DNA of 64,000 nucleotides, from positions 142,464 to 206,463 of the forward strand of contig FWCC01000162.1 of assembly GCA_900169235.1 (NCBI GenBank). Direction: 5' to 3'. The stretch comes from Zarea fungicola. Its lineage: Eukaryota > Ascomycota > Sordariomycetes > Hypocreales > Cordycipitaceae. Below the pieces are notes generated by a model that saw nothing but the letters and a program-made list of their open reading frames with translations, searched no databases and was not told the origin of the DNA. Made by a program: the position numbers and the translations under genes. The stretch's first letter is position 1; each line of letters starts with the position of its first letter. Shown piece by piece: positions 54,446-64,000 of this stretch.

Positions 54446-56147
54446 ATGACCCCTGCCGCTGTCATTAGCCAGGTGCCTGGCCCCGTGTCCAAAGCTACCT
54501 CGGAGAAGCTCAACACCATCTTTGACGCCAGAGCTGTGCACTTTGTCGTTGACTATGAGAAGAGCAATGGCAATTAGTAAGTCTTCTTTTCTTACCCGCA
54601 AAGCGATACAAACCATGACGTACTAACTGGACTCTAGCATTGTCGACGTTGACGGCAACAAATACCTTGATGTGTAAGTATTTTGTTCCTTCTTTTTGTT
54701 TGTATTTTCTTAAATGAAGAACCTCACTAACTCGACTGTAGCTACTCTCAAATTGCCTCCATTCCTGTTGGCTACAACAATGCCACTCTTGCGGCGGCCG
54801 CGCAGTCACCCGACATGGTCTCTGCCCTGATCAACCGCCCCGCCATTGGCAACTACCCGTCCGCCAAGTGGCACGACGTTCTCAAGAACGGTCTCCTCCG
54901 CGCCGCACCCCCCGGCCTGGACAAGATCTTCACCGCCCAGTCTGGCTCTGAGGCCAACGAGCTGGCCTACAAGGCCGCCTTCATGCTCTACCGCCGCAAG
55001 GAGCGCGGCGAGTCGGTTGACTGGAGCGCCGAGGAGATTGCCTCGTGCATGAACAACGCCAAGCCCGGCTCGCCCGAGCTCGCCATCATGAGCTTTGCCA
55101 ATTCCTTCCACGGACGCGGCTTCGGCAGCCTGTCGACCACGCGATCCAAGGCGGTGCACAAGCTAGACATCCCCGCCTTCAACTGGCCGCAGGCCCCCTT
55201 CCCGGCGCTCAAGTACCCTCTGGAGGCCAACGCCGAGGCCAACGCGGCCGAGGAGAAGAGATGCCTGGCCAAGGTCGAGGAGCTCATCAAGTCGTGGCAC
55301 TGCCCCGTGGCTGGCCTGATTGTCGAGCCCATCCAGAGCGAGGGTGGCGATAACCATGCTTCGCCTGCGTTTTTCCAGGGTCTCCGTGACCTGACCAAGA
55401 AGTTGGGCGTCTGCTTGATTGCGGACGAGGTGCAGACTGGATTTGGCGCCACGGGCAAGTTCTGGGGCCACGAGCACTGGCAGCTCGACTCGCCGCCTGA
55501 TATGGTGACTTTCTCCAAGAAGGCGCAGACTGCTGGTTACTTTTTCGGCAACCCCATGCTGGTTCCCGACAAGGCCTACAGACAGTTCAACACGTAAGTA
55601 GTGGCTTTTCATCTTCCTCTTCTCTTTTGTTGTCTAGAGATCGACACTAACGAAAAGTGTAGCTGGATCGGTGACCCTGCCCGTGTTCTTCTGAGCAAGG
55701 CTGTCATTGAGGAGATTCTTGACAAGAAGCTGGTTGAGCAGTGCGCCCGTGTCGGCGCCGTTCTATACAGTGAACTTGAGAAGCTGGCTTCCAAGTACCC
55801 TACTCAGATTGCAAACCTGCGAGGAAAGGGACAAGGGTAAGTGACGAATATTTTAAGCCTGAGAAGAAAGGGCTAATAGGAAGATGACGTGACTAACACC
55901 CCATAGAACTTACATTGCTTTTGATGTCAAGGACCCTGTTGCCATTGTTAGCGCTATGAAGAAGCGTGGTGTCAACATTGGCACCTGTGGTGTTTCGACT
56001 GTTCGTCTGCGCCCCATGCTGATTTTCGACGAGACTCACAGTAAGTTCCCCAAGCCTAGAAATCAGCAGTCGAATTTGTCTCTGACCTTGAAAAAAACAG
56101 TTCCCATCTTCATTGAGACATTGGACACTGTGCTGTCTACTCTGTAA
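54446..56147 (+). CDS. UGA1: 4-aminobutyrate (GABA) transaminase
   Basis: Six exons: 54446-54576, 54638-54673, 54742-55593, 55663-55836, 55907-56040 and 56101-56147. All introns are GT-AG with GTAAGT-type donors, and the product is 457 residues. The fold type I aminotransferase landmarks are in order: YSQIASIPVGYNNATL, IFTAQSGSEANELAYKAAFM for phosphate binding, FANSFHGRGFGSLS, GLIVEPIQSEGGDNHASPAF, LIADEVQTGFGATGKFWGHE with the Asp that pairs with the cofactor nitrogen, and TFSKKAQTAGYFFG with the cofactor Lys. The enzyme moves the amino group from GABA to 2-oxoglutarate, giving succinate semialdehyde for the neighbouring dehydrogenase. ATG 54446 is the first ATG of the transcript in good context, and gives a cytosolic-type N terminus. 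Very small exon 2 (36 nt) is a prediction hazard. Confidence 0.96.
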
Positions 56148-56812
56148 ATTGTGGGACGACGTGTTTCTTTAATACTTTGGGTGGTTGGCGCATCAAGCAT
56201 TATTGTTTTTTCATGAATGGGATGGAAAGCCTATTCCGGTTATAAAAATTGCAAATATGAATTATGAACATTTTAATTGACTACAGCAACACTATGATGG
56301 GCATGAGCATGTATATAATTGCCCTGCTTCTTAAAAGTCCAGCTGTACTCCGTAGCTGTTGGTTATTTCACATCTTGGCACATCGAATCTTCATGTTTAG
56401 GGACCTTAAATCCGACCAACTCTGTGCATAACGCCGAAAGTGTCCATTCGGTTACAATTCCTCGGTTGCATGTTTGTTTTTGATTTGATACACGATGTCA
56501 GGGCAGAGAGAACAGTGGGGCGTCCATAAAGAGGAGTATATACCGAGCACCAAATCGACCAATATAGTAGGTATGCCGAGCCGGACAATGACATGACATT
56601 GCCAAACGGCTCTCATCCATCACATCCACAACGCCGTGAGAGCAAGCCTCCTTCTCAGGCAATAAATACTAGTTGCCCCAGCCCTCTCGGAATGATGACT
56701 TGTCAAATCCTGAAAGTAGTTTCGCTCTTGGACGAAGAAAAATACAGCCAAGGAAAGACACCTGGTCGCTCTTCAGTCCAAGTATAGACAACCGATCAAG
56801 TGAATAGCAACC
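56148..56812. other. Intergenic, promoter of the isomerase gene
   Basis: AT-rich 3' flank of the transaminase gene, then the presumed promoter of the ManA-like gene. No gene is supported. Confidence 0.45.
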
Positions 56813-57802
56813 ATGGCACCTATCCTCCTACCCTCAAATCAGCCCCGGGATCGCTTCTACAGAGGTGGTGCTCAAATTTCAACGTTTCGATCCCAGGCAC
56901 CATGCGATGCGTATCAGCCAGAGGACTGGGTCGCATCAGTGACATGCTGCCGCGGGTGCGAGTCGAGCAAGATTGGCATGACGACGCTGCCCGACGGACG
57001 ACTGCTCACCGAAGTCATCAATGCTGATCCGCAGTATTGGCTCGGTGAAGGGCACATGAAGCGATATGGTGCCGACACCAAAGTCCTGCTCAAGCTGCTG
57101 GATGCCGGTCAGCGCCTGCCCGTCCACGCACACCCGCATGGTGACTGGGCGATGCGGCATCTCGGCGCCAAGCACGGCAAGGCAGAAGCATGGTACATCC
57201 TCACCCCGGGCGAGATTCACCTCGGTCTGAAGGAGGCAGTTTCGGAGGAGGAGCTTCTCGATATTGTCAATACGCAAAACATTGATGCCATCATTGGCAA
57301 GATGCACAAGATTGCGGTGCAGCCGCACCAGGTCGTCTATGTCCCGCCGGGCACGCTGCACGCCATAGGGCAGGGCATCCTGATGGTTGAGCTGCAGGAG
57401 CCCGAGGACCTTTCGATTTTGGTGGAATGGAAAGGGTTCCAGATTGACGGCACTGTGGACGGGCATTTGGGTCTGGGATTCCCCGTTGCGCTCACAGCCG
57501 TGGACAGGGAAGTGAGAAGCGAGGAGTACATGGCCGGACTGATAACGACGGCGACTGCAGGCTCGGTTGTGGCAAAGCAGGCAGATGAGTATTTTGTGCT
57601 CGAGCGGGTTCAGGTGTCTGGGTCGCAAAGCAGCCGCCGGGGCTTTGCCATTGTTGTCGTGCTGGATGGTACACTTGAAATGACGGTCAATGACGAACAG
57701 CTGGCGCTCAAGAAGGGCAGCACGGTAGTCGTGCCATATGAGGATGGTGACATTCAGTTTAAGGGGACCGGGGATGTTTTGATTGCCAGGCCACCTCAGT
57801 AA
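56813..57802 (+). CDS. Short ManA-type mannose-6-phosphate isomerase-like cupin
   Basis: Intronless, 329 residues from ATG 56813. The cupin metal site is present: LPVHAHPHGDWAMRH (about 101-115), then KAEAWYILTPGEIHLGLKEA, then the Bacillus-type HQVVYVPPGTLHAIGQGILM with a further His. The C-terminal half is a second cupin barrel (FAIVVVLDGTLEMTVNDEQL). Length and order fit bacterial ManA-type isomerases of about 315 residues, not the ~440-residue eukaryotic phosphomannose isomerase required for glycosylation, so this is probably an additional, sugar-specific enzyme. It interconverts mannose-6-phosphate and fructose-6-phosphate if the annotation holds. The lack of introns beside intron-rich neighbours is compatible with transfer from bacteria but does not prove it. 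Confidence 0.82.
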   Translation: MAPILLPSNQPRDRFYRGGAQISTFRSQAPCDAYQPEDWVASVTCCRGCESSKIGMTTLPDGRLLTEVINADPQYWLGEGHMKRYGADTKVLLKLLDAGQRLPVHAHPHGDWAMRHLGAKHGKAEAWYILTPGEIHLGLKEAVSEEELLDIVNTQNIDAIIGKMHKIAVQPHQVVYVPPGTLHAIGQGILMVELQEPEDLSILVEWKGFQIDGTVDGHLGLGFPVALTAVDREVRSEEYMAGLITTATAGSVVAKQADEYFVLERVQVSGSQSSRRGFAIVVVLDGTLEMTVNDEQLALKKGSTVVVPYEDGDIQFKGTGDVLIARPPQ

Positions 57803-58417
57803 GAGTACAAAGAGGTTGAATAGGATAACTTATAGAAACAAGGAAATAGAAAATAAAAATAGAAATAAAAAATAGAAAAAAAGAGACAATAGACTTGCGT
57901 CATGGACTATGGTGTTAGTCGCTTTGCAGAGCCAATAATGCATTGGCAAGGCTTGCCCTGCTCTCCCGTTTTCTATTTGCAATTTACATCAGACAACTAG
58001 TTACTTAATTCACCCAAGAACTCGTCATTGCGGAAATAAGTTTCTTTGGCATGTATCACAATGCATTGTCACCATTCATCCCTCGGCCCCTGTAGCTGGA
58101 CTTTACAGGGCGGAATATGCTTTTTTTAGTGGACGCCTAGCTTCCAATTTAGAGGCTCCTCGATGCCCTGCCCAAGAGCTAAAATTAGTGGTTCAGCCCA
58201 CCAAGACCCGCACCGCTACAGGCGACGTCGTCCACTGAATCGCGCATCACTACAAGGGTCGCTCGGGCTGCTTGGTGGGTCCCAGCGTCTTCGGAGAGTC
58301 GCATCGCTTTACCCTAAAATCTTGCATGGCCGCCAACTCATCCGATCTGGTGCAACCCGCTGGCCATCTGATTCGGAAGTGACTCAAGCATTACTGTCTT
58401 AGCCGCCGTCGACTCTA
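57803..58417. promoter_or_regulatory. Isomerase 3' flank and TF promoter
   Basis: A-rich 3' end at 57,830-57,890, then the presumed promoter of the Zn2Cys6 gene. No gene is supported. Confidence 0.4.
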
Positions 58418-61063
58418 ATGAACAGCCAGTACAGATCGTCAGATTCAACCAGGAGCATTGAACGCGAGCGTAAGCGGGCCGCTCGGGCGTACGTCAGCCC
58501 TTACCCTCTGTTTGTTCAGTACACCAACACAAGTACCATTTCGCTAACTGCTACTACTACCAGGTGTGATATATGCCGCCGCCAAAAGGAGCGGTGTGAT
58601 GGTGGCGTTCCCTGTCGACGATGTCTTCGCCTAGGCCGTCAATGCGAGTTTACCAGCGGCGTCTCCCATGGAGATGCCGCCAGTTCTGCATCAGTGGTGG
58701 GCGGACGCCGCGGGCCGCCGCGACGGCCACCCTCATCCGTGCCAACGGTCCATCGCATGTCCGGCGGCAGCCAGAGGGGCTCTGATCACGGCGGCTCCTC
58801 GGTGCAGGAGAGGCGCCTGTCATATCTGGAGAGGATTGTCCGAAGCCATACGGGCCCCAACACGCCGCTCGACTTGGACAGTCTGCAGAGCATGGCCGAA
58901 CAGGCCGACGGCAGCCACAGGAGTCCCTCTGTCGTTTCCTCCCATGAGGATGAGGTGGACAAGTCAATTACCATGCATCCACTGGATGGCAACGTAACAC
59001 GCAAGTGTCCCTTCACTATTGTTCTCGACATGAGCCGCCATCTAACCTATACTAGATTATTCCGGTGAATTTTCACACTGGAACTTCTCCATGCGCATCA
59101 AAGACTGGCTGGACCAGAGCGTGGCTCGCCATGGCCAAAATGTATGCCCGTCTCTATTTTTCTCTCTCTGAAAGGAAGACTTTTCCTTTCCCCCCCGTTT
59201 CTTTTCCTTTTTTTCGTTCTTCATGTCATGATTCTAACTAAATCAGGAACAAACACCACAAAACTCAATCGTCTTTGACGAATACTACCGTCCAAATGAA
59301 CTCCGGTCGCCCGCCGGTTCCCTTGTGCCCCTGTCCTCCCTACCCCCACGCTCAATCTCAGAATTTCTCGTACACTGCTACTTCCAACACGCAGAGGCCA
59401 ACTATTGTTTCGTTGACCGAGAGTGGCTTTGTGGGCAGGTGGATGTCGTGTATGAAAATCCCATGTCGCTCTCCAACAGAGATATTGGAACGCTTGCCAT
59501 GATATTCTCCATCCTCGCCATAGGCACCCAGTACGCGTATCTTGAGTCGATTGCAGAAGGTAGACCAGCCAACGTGGGGGAGGATAATAAACAGTTTAGC
59601 GAGGACGCCGTGGGGATTCAGTTTTACAGAAAGGCTGCACAGCTGCTACCCGAAGTCATTGCCGCCTCGTCGCTGGAAAGTGTGCAGGCATGCCTGCTCA
59701 TGGGCATATACACGCTGCCTGTGGATGCCTCTGGACTGGCTTATATCTACCTCAATCTTGCTTTGAAGCTAGCAATCCAGAATGGTATGCACAGGAAACA
59801 TCCAGCCAACGATATAGATGTGCGCATCCGAGAGACTAGAAACCGTGTCTGGTGGGCTCTCTACACGATTGAACAGTACGCAAGCAGCAACAAACTTTTT
59901 TTTTTTTTTTGGTTAAAATACTGATTTAAAACAGGCGAGTAGGAATTTTCCATGGACGGCCAATTTCTATTGCAAGCATGGATGTAGACGCCGACTTGCC
60001 CACGCAATTCTCCGAGCCAGCTCTGTCATTTACCCACCCCGCACTCCTCCTTACTACGATACAACTAAACCAGTACCTATCAAAGGTGTCGGTTGTAATG
60101 CACGTACTCTACAAAAAGCCCGATTACAGCCTGGCGTTACTAATGCATGAATCTAGGTCAAATCTACGCACACTTCCGCGATCAGAGACCTCGGACTGTG
60201 TAAAGAAGCTAGTTCAGCTCCAGACGGAGCTCCTCAAATGGTGGGATGATCTGGGCAGCAGTGCGTTTTACAAAAATGAGCAACCTGCATCCCAGATGTT
60301 TCGGCCACGCATGCACCTCAGGCTCGAATACAGCCTCGTCCGCATGTTTATCGGACGTGTCTTTATTCTCCCCCAAGACGGACCCCTTGACAGCGGCAAC
60401 CGATCAACACCATCGTCGGACGCGACATCGCGCAGCCCACGATCCATTCTTGTCAACGACTGTGTCGAAGCAGCTCTGTCCGTCATTGATGCCTGTCGCC
60501 TAATCTCGCAGAGTGTCGGACTGGCGCGCGCTTCCTATACGGAATTCTCCTCATGTCGCGCGGCGCTCCTCGTCATTACCACACAATGTCTAACCGAAAG
60601 CACAGATCGATACCGGCAGGCCCTTCGCGACGGTGTGGTGATGCTCAAGGACATGTCGTCTGGAAGCCAGTCCTGGCATTCGGAAGCGTCCCTCATAGAG
60701 GCCTTTGAGCGGGCCATTGCGAGCATCAACACGCGCGCACCGGCTGCGGCCGCGGGTGGTGAAGCTGTGAGCTCGACGGAGTCGGATTATGAAAAATTCA
60801 AGAAATGGGAGCAGACCTTTCAGAAACATCCCCTCCCCCCGCCAGAATCGACAGTAGCACCGAGCATGATAGCGCCAGAGGACGCCGTCTCGTCTATAAT
60901 AATGCCGAGTCAGGCCTGGCGGCCGACGACAGAGGTACAGTGGCGAGATGATTCCAATACGCTTATGCCATCGTGTACGCCCTTTTTTGGTGTAGATGGA
61001 AACTTTGCGTCATTTCCAGAGAGTTTGGATGAGTTGCCGTCTTTTTTGGATAGTAATTTCTAA
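58418..61063 (+). CDS. Zn2Cys6 transcription factor with fungal-specific middle domain
   Basis: Five exons: 58418-58488, 58564-59000, 59056-59141, 59247-59875 and 59935-61063, giving 783 residues. Intron 1 (75 nt, in frame) restores ACDICRRQKERCDGGVPCRR, a canonical CX2CX6CX5CX2CX6C cluster with Cys at 25, 28, 35, 41, 44 and 51. Intron 2 is best read as GC-AG (GCAAGT at 59001, acceptor TACTAG): this alone gives NVTHYSGEFSHWNFSMRIKD, a strong family sequence. Introns 3 and 4 are GT-AG, and intron 4 has a long T run. The fungal_trans domain spans about 240-480 (LPPRSISEFLVHCYFQHAEA, WWALYTIEQRVGIFHGRPIS). The C terminus is acidic and disordered. A nuclear regulator; the amidohydrolase beside it is a plausible target, by position only. 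Confidence 0.9.
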
Positions 61064-61730
61064 GCAGAATATTCGATGCAAAAGGAGTCATTTAGCGTCG
61101 TTTCTGTTTTCTTTTTTTGGTTTTAATATAGCGTTTTAATGAAGTATCGGCACGCGGTATTCTTTTAATCCGTGTCGGAGGAATATTTACTGTGTATCCT
61201 CCGTGGCTGGCTGATTATATCGTGCTGACGCCATCGGATGGGGGACGGCGGTTGTGGCCCTTGGTGGGTAAGGTTCCGCATCGCCCATACCCGAAGTCCT
61301 TCACGATTCAAGAAACCCTCAAAGAAAATGCTAGGCCACAAGGAGATGATTGCTGCAAATCTCTGGGGCTATCGTTGCTTGTGGATACAGACGCCACAAA
61401 TCCCAAATCCCAAAGACAAAAAACGGATCGGTCGTTGCCGCGACTTCGCGTCATCTTGCATCACCGATGTTGCCAGTGACGCTAGTAGGACATCGGCGTT
61501 TTCTATCCAAAGACCTTCCGTCGAGGCAATTCGATTCGGCAACGAGTGTCATGCTTCAGTAAAAAATTCCAAGATATGATTTGTTACAAGATTTGTATAT
61601 ATAAAGCCCTGGCTTGGTTTACCCCCAGGACGCTGAATGCTTGGCATCGCAGATGATGAATAGTATACGAGCATCGCCTTCCGACAAACACACTTTTACA
61701 ATCAACCATAATTGTACTTGGAATCCAAAC
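61064..61730. promoter_or_regulatory. Promoter region of the amidohydrolase gene
   Basis: Contains an inverted repeat at 61176-61203 and a TATA-like TATATATAAAG at 61596-61606. The TATA lies about 125 bases before the chosen ATG at 61731, a sensible leader length. No gene is supported. Confidence 0.5.
61176..61203. promoter_or_regulatory. Inverted repeat CGGAGGA-N14-TCCTCCG
   Basis: Two perfect 7-base arms separated by 14 bases, located between the Zn2Cys6 gene and the amidohydrolase. The ends form CGG and CCG triplets 22 bases apart, the type of site recognised by binuclear zinc-cluster dimers, though the spacing is longer than that of well-known factors. A terminator-like hairpin of the upstream gene is the alternative. 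Confidence 0.45.
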
Positions 61731-63422
61731 ATGGCATCACAAGTCAATAATATTCCGGTGGCAGCAGACATTCTCATCCGCGCCAAGAGCATCTACACGC
61801 TACAGCCCGACGTCCCCATCCAGCGGTCCATCGCCATTCACAGCGACACTATCCAGGCCATCTCGCCAGAGCCCCACGGACTCGACGCCCTCATCGGTCC
61901 GCATACCCGTATAATTGACGAACCGACGGCCACCGTCCTCCCCTCGTGCGACGATACGCACACGCATCTCATCTTTGCCGCCCTATCCGAGTTTGATGTG
62001 CCTGTGCACGATGCCAAGACCTTGGCGGACATCCTGCATGCTCTCCAACAACGCGCCGCCAAGACGGAAGCCGGCCGGTGGATCTGCACGGCTATCAACT
62101 GGCAGGAGTACAACCTGACGGAGCAGCGACTGCCAACGATGCAGGAGCTCGATGGTGTGAGCATGGAGCATCCCATCGTGGTGCGACGCGGCGGGCACAA
62201 TGCCGTGCTCAGCTCCATGGCCATGGCGCTGGCGGGCGTGACGGAGGAATCGGAGGCGCCAGTCGGCGGCAAGATTGGCAAGGATGAGAGTGGTCGCCTG
62301 AATGGGCTGCTGCAGAACACGGCCCTGACCTACCTGTACCGGGCTCTGCCTCCCGCGTCGCAGGAGGAGCGTATCGCTGGATTAGAGGCGGCCAGCGCGT
62401 CGTATGCGGCTGCTGGAATTGGCTGTGTGCGGGATTGCTTCGTGCCCATTGACGACATGGCCATGCTCCAGGCCGCCCGAGACGCCGGGAAGCTGCACAC
62501 ACGCGTGCGCGCCCTTATAGAATCGCTGGGGGTCACGTCGGTGGCGGATATGGAGGCATTACTGGACAAGATGGAGCAGTGGCGGGCTTTGCGGGATGAC
62601 CCGTGGCTCTCCGTCTGGGGCGTCAAGTTTATGCTAGACGGCGGCATCGAGGCCGGTGCTACTGAGGAAGCGTACCACAGCGAGGGATGCGGCTGCCCCG
62701 TCGGTGCGACTGACTTCCGGGGCCGGCTGCTCTGGGAGCCCGATACGCTGGTCGAAGTCATGGACGCCGCGGTGCGTCGCGGCTGGCGCATCGGGACGCA
62801 TGCCTACGGCGACCGCGCTACGGGGACTCTACTCGACGTATACGAGACGCTGCTACGGCGGCATCCGGACCTCCCGCAGGGAAGCCTTGTCATGGAGCAC
62901 GGCGCACTTGCTACGGCTGACCAACGCGAGAGGGCCGTGGCTCTAGGTATCCCAGTAACGATCCAGGTGCCGCTCCTCCACGACGTCGCGGGGATCCAAG
63001 AGGTCTACTGGGGCCGCGAGCGCGTCAGCCGCCTGTTTCCCGTGCGTCAGTGGATCGACGCCGGCGCGCTCGTCACAGCAGGTTCCGACTTCCCCGTCGG
63101 TCCGTTCGGCTCCCTGTTTTCGCTGTGGGCCATGGCGACGCGGGAGACGGTAGTAGGCGTGCGCGGGCTGGAGCATGCGATTTCGGTCGCAGAGGGCATT
63201 GCACTGCATACGAAAGCGGCGGTTAAGATGCTAGGAGAGGAAGGAAGTAGGGGTATGCTTGCGATTGGCTTGTTGGCTGATCTGAATGTTTGGAGGGATG
63301 ACCCCTACGAGGTCGGGAACAAGGCGGATTCGAAGCTGGAGAAGACGCTGTATTCGATTGTTGGGGGGCGAGTAAGGAATGCTCCGGGAATGTACCACCA
63401 GACTAGTAATAAGCTTAGATAA
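61731..63422 (+). CDS. Amidohydrolase family 3 (YtcJ-like) protein
   Basis: One exon, 563 residues from ATG 61731 (MASQVNNIPVAADILIRA), chosen because of the TATA spacing and because homologs start near ADILIRAKSIYTL. Two in-frame ATGs at 61653 and 61656 are possible. Metal-binding positions fit the superfamily: SCDDTHTHLIFA supplies the HxH pair, GTHAYGDRATGTLL a His, VMEHGALA another, and AGSDFPVGPFGS the Asp. VKFMLDGGIEAGATEEAYHS is typical of YtcJ proteins. It hydrolyses C-N bonds of an unknown amide or N-acyl substrate. No signal peptide. It is transcribed in the same direction as the Zn2Cys6 factor, about 670 bases apart. Confidence 0.9.
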   Translation: MASQVNNIPVAADILIRAKSIYTLQPDVPIQRSIAIHSDTIQAISPEPHGLDALIGPHTRIIDEPTATVLPSCDDTHTHLIFAALSEFDVPVHDAKTLADILHALQQRAAKTEAGRWICTAINWQEYNLTEQRLPTMQELDGVSMEHPIVVRRGGHNAVLSSMAMALAGVTEESEAPVGGKIGKDESGRLNGLLQNTALTYLYRALPPASQEERIAGLEAASASYAAAGIGCVRDCFVPIDDMAMLQAARDAGKLHTRVRALIESLGVTSVADMEALLDKMEQWRALRDDPWLSVWGVKFMLDGGIEAGATEEAYHSEGCGCPVGATDFRGRLLWEPDTLVEVMDAAVRRGWRIGTHAYGDRATGTLLDVYETLLRRHPDLPQGSLVMEHGALATADQRERAVALGIPVTIQVPLLHDVAGIQEVYWGRERVSRLFPVRQWIDAGALVTAGSDFPVGPFGSLFSLWAMATRETVVGVRGLEHAISVAEGIALHTKAAVKMLGEEGSRGMLAIGLLADLNVWRDDPYEVGNKADSKLEKTLYSIVGGRVRNAPGMYHQTSNKLR

Positions 63423-64000
63423 ATACTTTGTGCTTAGTTTGTAGCGGGTGAGTCTAAGATCTCTTGTGTGTGACTTAGTAGTGTCTTACTTGGCCCATCA
63501 GGACCAACACGGCCACCAGTGCGGGTGAGCAGACTGTTGAATTCAAACTGGACATGAGGTATACGGGAAGTCGTTCTATGCAACTGCAGCGGGAGAGCGG
63601 TAGCTGGGTCCGACTGGTTGTGTCATACCGTTGTGGACATTTGAAATGTTAGCCTCAAACACACGCCAGCGCCATGCAACAACACAAGCGAGGATGCATG
63701 CACCGAAGCTGAGCAGCTCATGGAGTCAAACTAAGCATGAATGCCGACGGTCGGCGAATTGGCATCACCAAGGCGTTGGGCGGCTGTACTCTAGGCGTCT
63801 TCAAAATCATGAAGTCATCAATGGCGTAGTAGTGCATGAGGTAGCGAAATGCCGACATGCAGACAACGCATTGTTGACGAAATGGGAGGAGGGTCATGGC
63901 CGTTTGCTTCAAGCTACCTTGGTACCTCTCATCAGTACTAAAAGTGTTGCGCGGGGTGTGATTATCGACTCCTGAAGGGGGTCGGCTTGGGCGGAGCCTT
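63423..64000. other. Intergenic to window end
   Basis: No supported gene. On the minus strand a short frame at about 63,560 begins like a signal peptide and meets a GTAAGA after MGQ, but no continuing exon could be identified inside the window. Confidence 0.4.

Noticed and set aside
63560..63650. Start of a secreted-protein gene on the minus strand
   Set aside because: Only a ~26-residue hydrophobic start followed by GTAAGA is visible; no second exon could be found before the gene on its left.

Overview
The window reads as nuclear DNA of a filamentous ascomycete, most likely a sordariomycete and plausibly Hypocreales. The grounds are short GT-AG introns (mostly 55-117 nt) with CTAAC/CTGAC branch sites, Zn2Cys6 and bZIP regulators, and families typical of these fungi: an esterase-NACHT-HEAT NLR, DUF6601, 2EXR, a RID/Masc1 cytosine methyltransferase and Chs5. 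The order-level placement is inference, not a search result.

Layout: (1) 0-14.3 kb is accessory in character. It holds a C-terminal gene fragment, a ~1,540-residue NLR-like protein, a DUF6601 membrane protein, a secreted DJ-1/PfpI-like protein, a 4.2 kb gene-poor stretch and a bZIP factor. (2) 15-30 kb holds a RID-type DNA methyltransferase broken by one in-frame TAG, a secreted CREG-like flavin-fold protein, Chs5 of the exomer, a long disordered conserved protein, a 3.9 kb gene-poor stretch and an RBR ubiquitin ligase. (3) 30-44 kb holds a gene desert with one intron-containing tRNA-Thr(AGU), an EAF-family elongation factor, and a possible small metabolic cluster: a permuted ATP-grasp-like ligase and a TauD-type 2-oxoglutarate oxygenase transcribed divergently, then a PaaK-like adenylating enzyme and a GFA-domain protein. 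(4) 44-48.3 kb holds POP1 and a 2EXR-domain protein. (5) 48.6-56.2 kb is a GABA-utilisation cluster: GABA permease, succinate-semialdehyde dehydrogenase and GABA transaminase, the last two sharing a 475 bp divergent promoter. (6) 56.8-63.4 kb holds a short bacterial-like mannose-6-phosphate isomerase, a Zn2Cys6 regulator with a GC-AG intron, and a YtcJ-like amidohydrolase.

Exon joins were worked out by hand from splice sites and checked for frame; each is a model to confirm with RNA data. The points most worth a second look are the nonsense codon in the RID-type gene (possible loss of repeat-induced point mutation), the ATP-grasp/TauD/PaaK gene group, and the NLR esterase domain whose nucleophile position reads Cys rather than Ser.
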